Of a DNA stretch of 9,218 nucleotides, positions 1 to 6,911 are shown one piece after another; position 1 is the first letter of the stretch, and each line of letters begins with the position of its first letter. The notes below the pieces were generated by a model. The model saw only the letters and a program-made list of their open reading frames with translations. It did not search any database and was not told the origin of the DNA. This stretch comes from ARS1285 sp039796495 (GTDB lineage: Archaea > Nanobdellota > Nanobdellia > Pacearchaeales > GW2011-AR1). The position numbers and the translations under genes were made by a program. The DNA lies in contig JBDKJQ010000043.1 in the NCBI GenBank assembly GCA_039796495.1, positions 1 through 9,218 on the forward strand, in the 5' to 3' direction.

Positions 1-3000
1 CCTGTCGCATCCCAACTGACAGAGATATTTCCCGCCCAAAGAGCAATAGTGCCCGTTGTTTCTCCGCGAAGGTTCGTACCATTAATTTGCGTTGCATTGA
101 CGGGAATTGCCTTATTGCCGGTATTGTTTAAAGTAAGATTAAGAGAAGATGTTCTATTCGTTGTGCCCGGTACTAATCCTATCCATTGAAGAGAACTTGC
201 TTCAAATCCGACTGTTTCTCCGACGGAAAAATTAGTAGAGGCGTTGATTGTCATGCTGTCGCTCGTATCATTAATAGAGGCACCGATTGCCCACGTGCCC
301 ACTGCATCAAACCAAAACATCGTAACATTACAGGTGTAATTTGCATTATTGCCGCCATCTGCCTGGTATTGATAACAACTATAGTTTTGTCTGATTGGCT
401 CTCCTGATCTTGTAAAATTAATACGCGCAGAAGAATTTTTCATATCATCCACACCGTCAGCATCATAGACGGAAAAATTAATAATGACCGAAGTTCCAAA
501 CGGTCCTTGGTTGAGGCCGTTCCACACCGGAGTCATCGTATTGTTATGCACAAGTCTAATCTCCGGAGCAGAATTGCCGCCTGTCCCTATGGTAATTTGG
601 CGCGTTTCACTTTTATTTCCGAGTGAAAGCGTATCATTTGCCCAGGCATAATAAGTGTATAATCCGTTATCAAGCCCTGTACTTACATTTTTGCTTTGAT
701 TGACGGTAAGATACCATTGAGTTGAATTAAATTTGTAAAGATTTGAAGTATACAATTGATAAATTTCTGTGTCATTAAACGTTCTGTTATACAATCTTAC
801 TTCGTCAATATTTCCGGCGAATAATTCATCAGTAGCATTATCATCACATCCAATGCAAAAAGGATCTGCAGCATTAACGTTGTTGGGACTTGCTCCAAGC
901 GTAGGATTACTTGATTGTACTCCGTTAACAAAAATTGCTCGTGAACCATTGGAAAAATACACTCCGGCAATATGATACCACTTATTTGTACTAATGATTC
1001 TGGAAGTGTTTGCCTCTCGACTATTACTGCTGGTATCTGCATACGTTAATGCAACCCTTGCATTAGTGCCATCTCCATCCTTGAGCCATAATCCCCATCC
1101 TTCAAAAGGAGCAGCGTTGTTCTGTTTTGTTACAATCGCTTTCCATACGTTGGAAGCGGGGAGTGCCGTTGCATTAATCCAGGCAACAATGGTAAGATTT
1201 GAATTTGCCGGCATGTCGTACACATCTCCAAAGCTAATGAAGTCTCCTGTCCCATCAAATCTAAATGTTCCTCCATAACGTCCTTCTCCTTGGCTAAAAT
1301 CTGCGCTTCCTGCAACTGCCCCGGTTCTATTGAATCTGCTCAGATCTTTGACCGTAGTCTCATCTTCTCCTATAGAACTTCTGTTATCAAGATTAGTCAT
1401 GAAAATAAGAGAAGAGTCATAGAGCGTGGTATTTGATGTATTCCAGTTGTATACTACAGTAGCTATCCCGTTGCCAACAAGAGAGATATTTATTGAAACG
1501 TTCGTGGAAGAAGTTGTAGTGGCATTCGCAGATGTTGGATTAATGAATGCAATTGATGGCACTTGACCGATAGTAATGCTTCTGGATTCGCTTATATCTT
1601 CAAGATTAGCTCTGTTTTTTGCTGTTGCATAAGAAATATAAGTATCTATATCAAGCAAATCAGTTGTATTCTTGCTTTGATTGACGGTAAGATACCATTG
1701 CGTGGTATTAAACTTATACAAATTGCTTGCATATAATTGATACACTTCCGATGTGTTCAGGCTTCTGTTGATAAGCATAAACTCGTCGAGAGAGCCACCA
1801 AAATAACTCTGAATCTGATTTGGGAGACCTCCGATATATAAATTACTGGTGCTTGTTGAAATGCTGGTGAGCGCGTTAGTGGTACTGACTAATCTTCCAT
1901 TCTTGTAAAGATTAACATCAGTGCCGTTAAAAACACCGACAAAGTGGACCCAGGAGTTAAGCGCGTTGCTGTCAATCGCAGTTGGATCTGCTGCTTCTTG
2001 CCAACCACCGTCAAAGATGCTAAAGGTGATAAAATTTGAAGTACTTAGATACATTTTATAGCTATTACTCTTCGCAAAAACATGATTATCAGCAAGACCC
2101 GGAGAAAGAGATAAAGGATTGATCCATATAGACGTAGTCATATTTCCGACGAAATTTAAGCTGTTATTATGAGAAACATTGATAATACCGTTATTAGCAG
2201 CTTGCGAAAGGGTAACACAGTTTCCGTATTTACAATTAGTGGTATTTACGAGCGGCGATAATTGTGAATAGTCAACACTGGTTCCATTATTTTTGTACTT
2301 GCTCACATCAAAAAATTTCGTATCGTTTTCCCCTAACGCACTTCGATTATCAAAATTAAAAAATAAAACGACTGAATCATTGAAGAGTGTGTAATTAGTG
2401 CCCCCCCAGTTCCACTTTATCTCCTGTAGATCAGGCTCAATAATGGACAAGTTAAGAGTTAACGTCCTGTTTGCCGTTACAGTTCCATTATAAGGACTGT
2501 CATCGGTGAAGTTAATGAAAGGAGATGCCGGACATGTCCCGTCCCATATACTGCCGTTTATATAATATGTTTTTAATACACTCGAGTTTGTGAAATTAGT
2601 ATAAGCAACTGCAAATGTTCCATCACACAAGGAAGGAACACCTGCAATATTTTTTCCAACGGCAGTGATAACTGGATATACTCCATTAACCATGTCTAGT
2701 CTATGAAAATTACTATCAACAACAAACATCGGTGTTGCAATATCTAATGAAGCATTAAAAACACTTGCTAATACCTGTGAATTGCTTAGAGTTGAATTAA
2801 CCCAGACTAATGCAAAATATTCTCCGCTTGAACCGTTATTTATCGTAGCTGATGCAAGTCTTGTCCAGTTGCCTGGATTTGATACAATTATTTTTAATCC
2901 TTTAACTACATTATTACTTGCATCTCTGACCGTTGCTGTTATGTTTGGAACAGGGCCAGCACTTCCATTACTATACCAAATAGCAACAAATTTATTATCA

Positions 3001-5405
3001 TCAAGCTGTGTTACTTCTACTGCTGAAGTATCTCCTACATCAGTATCTACATCAGTTTCTCCGACGATATTTACACCTACTTCGTCTATTGTTGTAATTG
3101 TTACATCATTGTCTGCATCATCATAAAAAATGCCCGCCCATGATGAGCTATTAATTGCAACACAATCAAACAAATTCGAGGAATTAGATCCTTGACCCAT
3201 TGCAGCGTCAATAGTATTTTCAACTCCAATAATTGCATTTGTAGCACTATCAACCATGTAAGCATCAGGATCACTTTCTCCTGCGTCAATATAACAATAG
3301 GCATATGCAGTGCTGTTTATTGTCGTCAACGCATTATCCTGAAAATTTGTTCCTACTGCCCCATCTGTTCGTGTCATTCCAGTCAAACTGGTTCCTGCAA
3401 TTGAATATGTTGCGCGCATTTCATCTGCTGAAGTTATATTATACCATCCAATGGCAAAAGCGGTAGAATTAATCGGAGCTATAGCAACTCTTTCTCGTCG
3501 GTAATCAGTAATATCATCAACAAATGTTGGTCCTAACATAACCGTTCCGTTAGTTGTTACTATCTTAAAAAAGATGCCGTTATTTGAGTTATTTGCCCAG
3601 ACAACAACAAGTGTTGATTCATTAAGAGGAGCAAGTCCAATATCTCCTGAAGCAGAATTAATCTGAATAGATGGATCAATAATATGGTCAAACTGCAGGC
3701 TTCCTCCAATTACGCGCAAGTCAAAAACATCCTGGCTTTCAGACAGCAATTTTTCCAGGAAAATTTTGTTATAGTCTTCTGAAATTAAAGAAGAGAATTC
3801 TGCAATTTTTTCACTGCCGTTAGATTCGTACACCTCAATACGGGGATTACCCGAAATAATTCTGGGGAAAATAGTTATGTCGTTTTCTTTCGTAAGATTT
3901 TTTTCAAAAGTGACTCTGACAAAATGTCCGTCAGCAATTGTCTCGCTCCAGTTTCCGTCAAGTTCTCTAACTTCCTCATAAATATTCTTGATAAATGTTC
4001 TATTCTCATCCAAGTGTTCTGCCCGTGAAATAAAAATAATTTCAAAGGTTTGATCGCTTAAATGAGGCACGTTCCAGGCGATATAATCAAGTTTTCCATT
4101 ACCGTCAGTGTCATTAGTAGTGAAATCAACAAACTGGTCTTCTTCTCTCCAGTAAATTTTTATTTTGTGTTTCTCATCAATAGAAAATAATTCAGGTATT
4201 TGTGAGTAAGCAAGAACATTTGTGTAATTCATTTCATCTGAGGCGCTGATAGTGACGACTTTTCCTGTTGGTGATGCAACTTCATGCGCAGAAGGGCCTT
4301 CAGTATAATACTCGACGGCAATTTCTGTTGCACGTGTTTCAGAGATGATAGGATCCAAAAAGATGACTTTGCCCTCCTCTGTTTCCGTAATAAGAGCATC
4401 TGTTTCAGTAATTTCAACGACTTTTCCCGTAAGAGTTATTTTTTGCACGAGTGAAAGGAAAAAAGTAAAGATGCGTGATAAAAAAGAAGAGGTAGGTCTG
4501 TCTGAGATAACTCCTCCAGTGATAGGAGATCTCTGGCTATCCATCTGCTGAATATCATACATTATTTCTCGCGCTTCAACGCCCGTTTTTACCGAAATAT
4601 TTTCAGCTTCTTTCGGCAAAGTGACCTGCAGATTATCCGTCGTTGTTTCATCAATTGTGATTGTTTTTATCCATTTCACCGGCTGGTTAATGACTGCAGC
4701 ATATTGGGTGGTAGTGATAGGAATTTCTTTTTCCGCCAGCTCTTCAACCGTTGTATTATCAGGTACAATTTCTTCAAGTTTCTCTTCTGTTTTATTTTCT
4801 TCTCCTTGTTCTGTTTCCTCTACTGGTTTTTCATCTTCTTGGTTTTCGTCAGGTATTTCCAATTCAGAAGAAGGCGGAGGCTCCTGGGAAGGACTCGTTG
4901 TATGGTTTGGAGCCTCCGTTTTATCTTCTGAAAATGATTCGTTTTGTAATCCCTGCGGTAAATCCGCAATTTCTTTTTCTGTTGTATTCTCTGCTATGCG
5001 CGCCACTTCATCAGCGATTTCACCGACGGCAAAACCAGTTATTTTTTTTGTAAGCTCTTTTCCGTTTTGATACAGTGGTTGAAAAAAAATGAATGAAAAA
5101 AGAAGGAAAGAGACAAGAAAGAATATGAGAAGGACTCGTTGTATGGTTGTCTTCCTCGCCTCTCTTCCTATCTTTTTTTCATTCGCATGAATAATGGCAT
5201 CATAATGATTAAGCCACCCCTGAATTGTTTTTCCATCATATTTTTTGTGGATAAAATGTTCATATTCAAAATAAGTGATCTCTTTATTGAGACATTTATT
5301 TTTTATTGTTTCAACATAATCTAGAATTCTTTTTTTGCCGTTTTTTGCTGCGGCTATTTCTGCTCTGAGCAGAGCTATAGCTCTATCTAAACGAGTCCTT
5401 CCCAT
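1..5405 (-). CDS. Giant membrane-anchored LamG/beta-propeller surface protein (3' end outside window)
   Basis: Open for 1801 codons without a stop, running off the left edge. ATG at 5403-5405 is chosen because an in-frame TAA lies four codons upstream. Visible in order: basic cytoplasmic N-terminus (1-89); membrane segment 91-108; ITGFAV at 122-127; acidic Pro/Glu/Asn linker 129-227; a second hydrophobic stretch (about 308-322) followed by LTGKVV; an EF-hand-like loop D432-T-D-G-N-G-K-L-D440; a conserved-looking beta region ending near FDHIIDP (about 577); seven propeller-like repeats (590-950); two Ig-like plus LamG units (LamG about 1007-1225 and 1329-1551); then further beta-rich sequence. 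NxS/T sequons are dense throughout, fitting archaeal N-glycosylation. LamG (concanavalin A-like) domains bind glycans or proteins, so a role in adhesion or host contact is plausible but inferred. The ligand is unknown. The N-in, C-out topology is a signal-anchor, not a cleaved signal peptide. The C-terminus and any C-terminal anchor cannot be seen. Confidence 0.9.
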   Translation of the reverse strand, partial: MGRTRLDRAIALLRAEIAAAKNGKKRILDYVETIKNKCLNKEITYFEYEHFIHKKYDGKTIQGWLNHYDAIIHANEKKIGREARKTTIQRVLLIFFLVSFLLFSFIFFQPLYQNGKELTKKITGFAVGEIADEVARIAENTTEKEIADLPQGLQNESFSEDKTEAPNHTTSPSQEPPPSSELEIPDENQEDEKPVEETEQGEENKTEEKLEEIVPDNTTVEELAEKEIPITTTQYAAVINQPVKWIKTITIDETTTDNLQVTLPKEAENISVKTGVEAREIMYDIQQMDSQRSPITGGVISDRPTSSFLSRIFTFFLSLVQKITLTGKVVEITETDALITETEEGKVIFLDPIISETRATEIAVEYYTEGPSAHEVASPTGKVVTISASDEMNYTNVLAYSQIPELFSIDEKHKIKIYWREEDQFVDFTTNDTDGNGKLDYIAWNVPHLSDQTFEIIFISRAEHLDENRTFIKNIYEEVRELDGNWSETIADGHFVRVTFEKNLTKENDITIFPRIISGNPRIEVYESNGSEKIAEFSSLISEDYNKIFLEKLLSESQDVFDLRVIGGSLQFDHIIDPSIQINSASGDIGLAPLNESTLVVVWANNSNNGIFFKIVTTNGTVMLGPTFVDDITDYRRERVAIAPINSTAFAIGWYNITSADEMRATYSIAGTSLTGMTRTDGAVGTNFQDNALTTINSTAYAYCYIDAGESDPDAYMVDSATNAIIGVENTIDAAMGQGSNSSNLFDCVAINSSSWAGIFYDDADNDVTITTIDEVGVNIVGETDVDTDVGDTSAVEVTQLDDNKFVAIWYSNGSAGPVPNITATVRDASNNVVKGLKIIVSNPGNWTRLASATINNGSSGEYFALVWVNSTLSNSQVLASVFNASLDIATPMFVVDSNFHRLDMVNGVYPVITAVGKNIAGVPSLCDGTFAVAYTNFTNSSVLKTYYINGSIWDGTCPASPFINFTDDSPYNGTVTANRTLTLNLSIIEPDLQEIKWNWGGTNYTLFNDSVVLFFNFDNRSALGENDTKFFDVSKYKNNGTSVDYSQLSPLVNTTNCKYGNCVTLSQAANNGIINVSHNNSLNFVGNMTTSIWINPLSLSPGLADNHVFAKSNSYKMYLSTSNFITFSIFDGGWQEAADPTAIDSNALNSWVHFVGVFNGTDVNLYKNGRLVSTTNALTSISTSTSNLYIGGLPNQIQSYFGGSLDEFMLINRSLNTSEVYQLYASNLYKFNTTQWYLTVNQSKNTTDLLDIDTYISYATAKNRANLEDISESRSITIGQVPSIAFINPTSANATTTSSTNVSINISLVGNGIATVVYNWNTSNTTLYDSSLIFMTNLDNRSSIGEDETTVKDLSRFNRTGAVAGSADFSQGEGRYGGTFRFDGTGDFISFGDVYDMPANSNLTIVAWINATALPASNVWKAIVTKQNNAAPFEGWGLWLKDGDGTNARVALTYADTSSNSREANTSRIISTNKWYHIAGVYFSNGSRAIFVNGVQSSNPTLGASPNNVNAADPFCIGCDDNATDELFAGNIDEVRLYNRTFNDTEIYQLYTSNLYKFNSTQWYLTVNQSKNVSTGLDNGLYTYYAWANDTLSLGNKSETRQITIGTGGNSAPEIRLVHNNTMTPVWNGLNQGPFGTSVIINFSVYDADGVDDMKNSSARINFTRSGEPIRQNYSCYQYQADGGNNANYTCNVTMFWFDAVGTWAIGASINDTSDSMTINASTNFSVGETVGFEASSLQWIGLVPGTTNRTSSLNLTLNNTGNKAIPVNATQINGTNLRGETTGTIALWAGNISVSWDAT
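691..719 (-). repeat. 29-bp exact repeat, copy 1 (linker after LamG 2)
   Basis: This 29-bp block is identical to 1672-1700. The offset is 981 bp, exactly 327 codons, so both copies are in frame and encode QWYLTVNQSK in the strand that follows each LamG domain. It marks a duplicated Ig-like plus LamG unit in which this linker is best preserved. Confidence 0.9.
724..1425 (-). repeat. Second LamG module of the surface protein
   Basis: This encodes about residues 1329-1551, the second LamG domain. It opens LIFMTNLDNRSSIGEDETTV, then FRFDGTGDFISFGD, WKAIVTKQN, WYHIAGVYFSNGSRAIFVNG and NIDEVRLYNRTFNDTEIYQLY, which follow the usual LamG strand order. A CxxC pair (C1517, C1520) lies in a Ca-site-like stretch (FCIGCDDNATDE). 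Relative to the first copy, the protein has diverged more than the flanking linker. Confidence 0.8.
1391..2402 (-). repeat. First Ig-like/LamG module boundary region of the surface protein
   Basis: This stretch encodes the first LamG module (about residues 1007-1225) and the linker to the second. The module opens with a strand ending FNFDNRSALGENDTKFFDVS, has a C1058-KYGN-C1063 pair that could be a disulfide loop, contains the typical WVHFVGVFNG and LYKNGRLV strands, and closes with SLDEFMLINRSL before YQLYASNLYKF. All are hallmarks of the LamG/concanavalin A-like fold. It is one of two copies. Confidence 0.75.
1672..1700 (-). repeat. 29-bp exact repeat, copy 2 (linker after LamG 1)
   Basis: Identical to 691-719 and in the same reading frame (QWYLTVNQSK). 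The surrounding LamG DNA differs much more, which suggests either recent gene conversion of the linker or strong constraint on it. Confidence 0.9.
2590..3640 (-). repeat. Seven beta-propeller-like protein repeats
   Basis: Within the surface protein, seven strands of the form (x)F-V/A-x-x-W/Y-x-N recur: TLVVVWANN (W603), AFAIGWYN (W654), AYAYCYID (C704), WAGIFYDDA (about F760), KFVAIWYSN (W810), YFALVWVN (W868) and TFAVAYTN (Y935). Spacings are about 50-67 residues, each preceded by a turn such as PLNES or INSTA. This is what a seven-bladed propeller would give. The blade family is not recognised. Blade 4-5 contains an acidic ETDVDTDVGDT loop encoded by a short 12-bp tandem duplication (about 3034-3057). 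Confidence 0.6.
4885..4907 (+). repeat. Repeat copy A: complementary to the start region, shared with copy B
   Basis: Positions 4888-4907 are identical over 20 bp to 5129-5148 (copy B). Positions 4885-4899 are the exact 15-base reverse complement of 5390-5404, the start of the giant gene. Here the coding strand reads NHTTSPSQ. Confidence 0.9.
5129..5148 (+). repeat. Repeat copy B: 20-bp direct repeat of copy A
   Basis: Exact 20-bp match to 4888-4907, offset by 241 bp, which is not a multiple of three. The coding strand reads IQRVLL here but TTSPS at copy A, so the match is not explained by amino-acid constraint. Twelve bases (5129-5140) are also complementary to the start region at 5390-5401. 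Confidence 0.9.
5359..5384. repeat. Two overlapping perfect palindromes in codons 8-16
   Basis: Positions 5359-5373 read tctgctc-t-gagcaga, a 7-bp inverted repeat with a one-base centre. Positions 5371-5384 are agagctatagctct, a perfect 14-bp palindrome. They share three bases, so the two hairpins would compete in RNA. They lie just downstream of the start codon and beside repeat C. Coding for alternating Ala/Leu/Arg (RAIALLRAE) could explain part of this. Confidence 0.7.
5390..5404 (-). repeat. Repeat copy C: start-codon region of the giant gene (inverted)
   Basis: This covers the TG of the ATG through codon 6 (GRTRL begins here). It is an exact 15-base inverted match to copy A and a 12-base inverted match to copy B. 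In the transcript the start region could therefore base-pair with either downstream site. Confidence 0.9.
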
Positions 5406-5428
5406 ACCTACTATTTATGTAAAATTAG

Positions 5429-5438
5429 CTTATAAATC
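5429..5438 (-). promoter_or_regulatory. TATA-box promoter of the giant surface-protein gene
   Basis: On the minus strand the sequence GATTTATAAG has its TATA core centred about 28 bases upstream of the ATG at 5405, with purines (CAAGA) where a BRE would sit. Transcription would start within a few bases of the ATG, so the mRNA is probably leaderless. There is no Shine-Dalgarno sequence at proper spacing. Confidence 0.65.
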
Positions 5439-5540
5439 TTGTTATTATACTTATTATTTATGTATAAGCCCAAAAGAATAATTTACCTAAACAAGAGGGG
5501 ACAAGAAACAGTAAAACCACTCTCAAGAATGCCCTGCTAG

Positions 5541-5552
5541 AAAAGAAAAATT
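5541..5552 (-). terminator. T-rich terminator after spoIIM
   Basis: Just after the stop codon (5558-5560) the transcript reads AATTTTTCTTTT. An oligo-T tract like this is the usual archaeal intrinsic termination signal. The rest of the 152-bp gap to the giant gene contains only that gene's promoter. Confidence 0.5.
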
Positions 5553-5557
5553 CTCAA

Positions 5558-6418
5558 TTAAAATAAAACAGGCGTAATAAATACTTCAATTAATGCTGCA
5601 ATAAAAAGTACAATAACTGCCAGAATAATGAGATTTAAAGAATCTTGTAAAATTATCCAAAATTTTTCTGATTTCATGTCATGTTTGATGATCGCAATGC
5701 TGACAATACCTCCTGCCAATGCTCCGATAAAATACGCAAGGATTTCAGGAATACCGTGAATCATATAGCGCGCTAACCCGAGAGGAAGTTTGCTTATTTC
5801 AGATTTTGCAAAGATGCCGATCGCTGCACTGATAACACTCGCATTCCACGCAAGAATAAAGATTGCACCGGCGCCAAAAATCAGAGAGAATATCAACGTG
5901 AAGATTAATACGTACATGTTGTTTGCAAAGATAGTCACTATTTTATTGCGTGCTGTTGAAAAACTCGTTGTTTTGCTGAACATTTTTTCTGCATATTCGT
6001 TCACACAGTTTTCAAAATTTGTTGGCCGGTTGATGATGCAAAATGTTTCAATCTGCGCGGTAAAGCTTTCACTTCCCGTCTCAAACATAATATACCACGT
6101 TGAAAATGCAATCACAAATCCTAAAAATAAGAACATGAAATAGGTTAACGCTTTGCCATGTTCTTCAAGTAATCGAAGCAAATTATCGGACTGAAGATCT
6201 TTTTCTTCTTCATTCTTTATGGCAAAATACATAAAGGGTAGAGAGAACATAACGGAAAAGGTCACCACCAAAATACCTCGATACTTTGACAACACCGGGT
6301 CGCTCGCAAAGATCCAGTGAGTTAATAATAGCGATAACGCGCCGTAAAATATGCCGATAAATAACATCTCCCACGGACGTTTTTCAGCTTTCGCCGGATT
6401 AATAAGCAGTTCTAACAT
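5558..6418 (-). CDS. SpoIIM-family (stage II sporulation protein M-like) membrane protein
   Basis: 286 residues, fitting the SpoIIM family (PF01944) found widely in non-sporulating bacteria and archaea, where the role is unknown but tied to the cell envelope or membrane remodelling. Hydrophobic segments lie at about 18-34, 48-66, 91-111, 166-203 (a long hairpin), 223-242 and 262-280. Family features visible are the NN pair (N166, N167) starting the long helix pair, GAGAIFILAWNASV with small-residue packing, the HGIPEI motif (221-226), AGGIVS, and IEVFITP at the C-terminus. The ATG at 6418 has a Shine-Dalgarno-like AAGGTG five bases upstream. It is 42 bp downstream of the prefoldin gene on the same strand, so it may be co-transcribed, though a weak TATA-like sequence also lies between them. 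Confidence 0.88.
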   Translation of the reverse strand: MLELLINPAKAEKRPWEMLFIGIFYGALSLLLTHWIFASDPVLSKYRGILVVTFSVMFSLPFMYFAIKNEEEKDLQSDNLLRLLEEHGKALTYFMFLFLGFVIAFSTWYIMFETGSESFTAQIETFCIINRPTNFENCVNEYAEKMFSKTTSFSTARNKIVTIFANNMYVLIFTLIFSLIFGAGAIFILAWNASVISAAIGIFAKSEISKLPLGLARYMIHGIPEILAYFIGALAGGIVSIAIIKHDMKSEKFWIILQDSLNLIILAVIVLFIAALIEVFITPVLF

Positions 6419-6423
6419 AATAA

Positions 6424-6429
6424 CACCTT
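6424..6429 (-). promoter_or_regulatory. Shine-Dalgarno site of spoIIM
   Basis: AAGGTG on the minus strand, five bases before the ATG at 6418, matching the archaeal anti-SD core. It supports this start and suggests a transcript with a 5' leader, either from the prefoldin promoter or from a weak TATA-like ATTTAAAAAG at 6451-6460. Confidence 0.6.
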
Positions 6430-6460
6430 TTTTATGAGTAACAAATCTCTCTTTTTAAAT

Positions 6461-6853
6461 TCATTTATTTTTTTCTTCATTCTCAATTTCCTGGACAAGC
6501 TGTTCCATGGTCGTATCAAGCGTTTCAATCCGCTCCATGACAGCATTTTTTCCTTCCTGCAGTTTTTTCAGTTGCTCTTCCACAATCTTTTTTGTTTCAG
6601 GAATGCTTTTCTTGACTAGATTATTTTTTCCCACATCTACAATACACGCACTTTCTCGCAACGAAACTGGCAAGAAAATTTGTTTTCCAATATTAACAAG
6701 CATTTCCTTTGACTCTTTCTTTTCAAGCTCCCGCAAACTTTCATAGAGTGATTGCAGTTCATGCAGATTGTTCTCGATGAGCTGAAACTGCTGATTAAGC
6801 GCATTCAATTCCTGCTCAACTCTCTGCACCTGGGAAATATATTCTTGTTTCAT
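6461..6853 (-). CDS. pfdA: Prefoldin alpha subunit
   Basis: 130 residues. Prefoldin is a cytosolic hexamer (two alpha, four beta) that captures unfolded protein and passes it to the thermosome. Two long coiled-coil helices (about 3-46 and 87-127) flank the beta-hairpin core. The core carries the typical alpha-subunit signature LVNIGKQIFLPV (52-63) and IVDVGKNNLVKKSIPETKKIV (71-91). Length is near the usual 140 or so. The ATG at 6853 is preceded by a TATA box about 26 bases upstream (6876-6883), so the message is probably leaderless. It is the first gene of a likely two-gene unit with spoIIM and is divergent from the VanZ gene. Confidence 0.92.
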   Translation of the reverse strand: MKQEYISQVQRVEQELNALNQQFQLIENNLHELQSLYESLRELEKKESKEMLVNIGKQIFLPVSLRESACIVDVGKNNLVKKSIPETKKIVEEQLKKLQEGKNAVMERIETLDTTMEQLVQEIENEEKNK

Positions 6854-6875
6854 AGCTATCAGTACACAAAAATCC

Positions 6876-6883
6876 TTTTAAAC
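6876..6883 (-). promoter_or_regulatory. TATA box of prefoldin alpha
   Basis: GTTTAAAA on the minus strand, centred about 26 bases before the ATG at 6853. That predicts a leaderless start. It almost touches the opposing TATA box of the VanZ gene. Confidence 0.6.
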
Positions 6884-6892
6884 ATTTATATT
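6884..6892 (+). promoter_or_regulatory. TATA box of the VanZ-family gene
   Basis: ATTTATATT on the plus strand, about 23 bases before the ATG at 6912, again predicting a leaderless transcript. The 58-bp divergent gap therefore holds two nearly abutting TATA boxes facing opposite ways. Confidence 0.6.
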
Positions 6893-6911
6893 CTTTCAAA
6901 AGAGAAAAAAG

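Noticed and set aside
769..1315. Several open frames on both strands inside the LamG region
   Set aside because: They overlap the continuous in-frame minus-strand gene with clear LamG motifs and show no domain or start signal of their own.
1517..1525. Nothing DNA-level, but the CxxC at residues 1517-1520 (DNA 846-857) considered as a zinc site
   Set aside because: Only one CxxC pair is present in an extracellular LamG domain; a disulfide is more likely than a zinc finger.
691..1700. Possible CRISPR or mobile-element repeats from the 29-bp identical blocks
   Set aside because: Only two copies, 981 bp apart, both in frame and coding for the same protein linker. No spacers, transposase or terminal inverted repeats.
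4621..5070. 149-codon plus-strand open frame rich in Ser, Val and Phe
   Set aside because: It is antisense to the acidic linker of the giant protein. Its composition is just the reverse complement of Glu/Asp/Lys/Asn codons, and it has no promoter or ribosome binding site.
5790..6143. 117-codon plus-strand open frame
   Set aside because: Antisense to the well-supported SpoIIM gene; hydrophobic only because it mirrors membrane helices.
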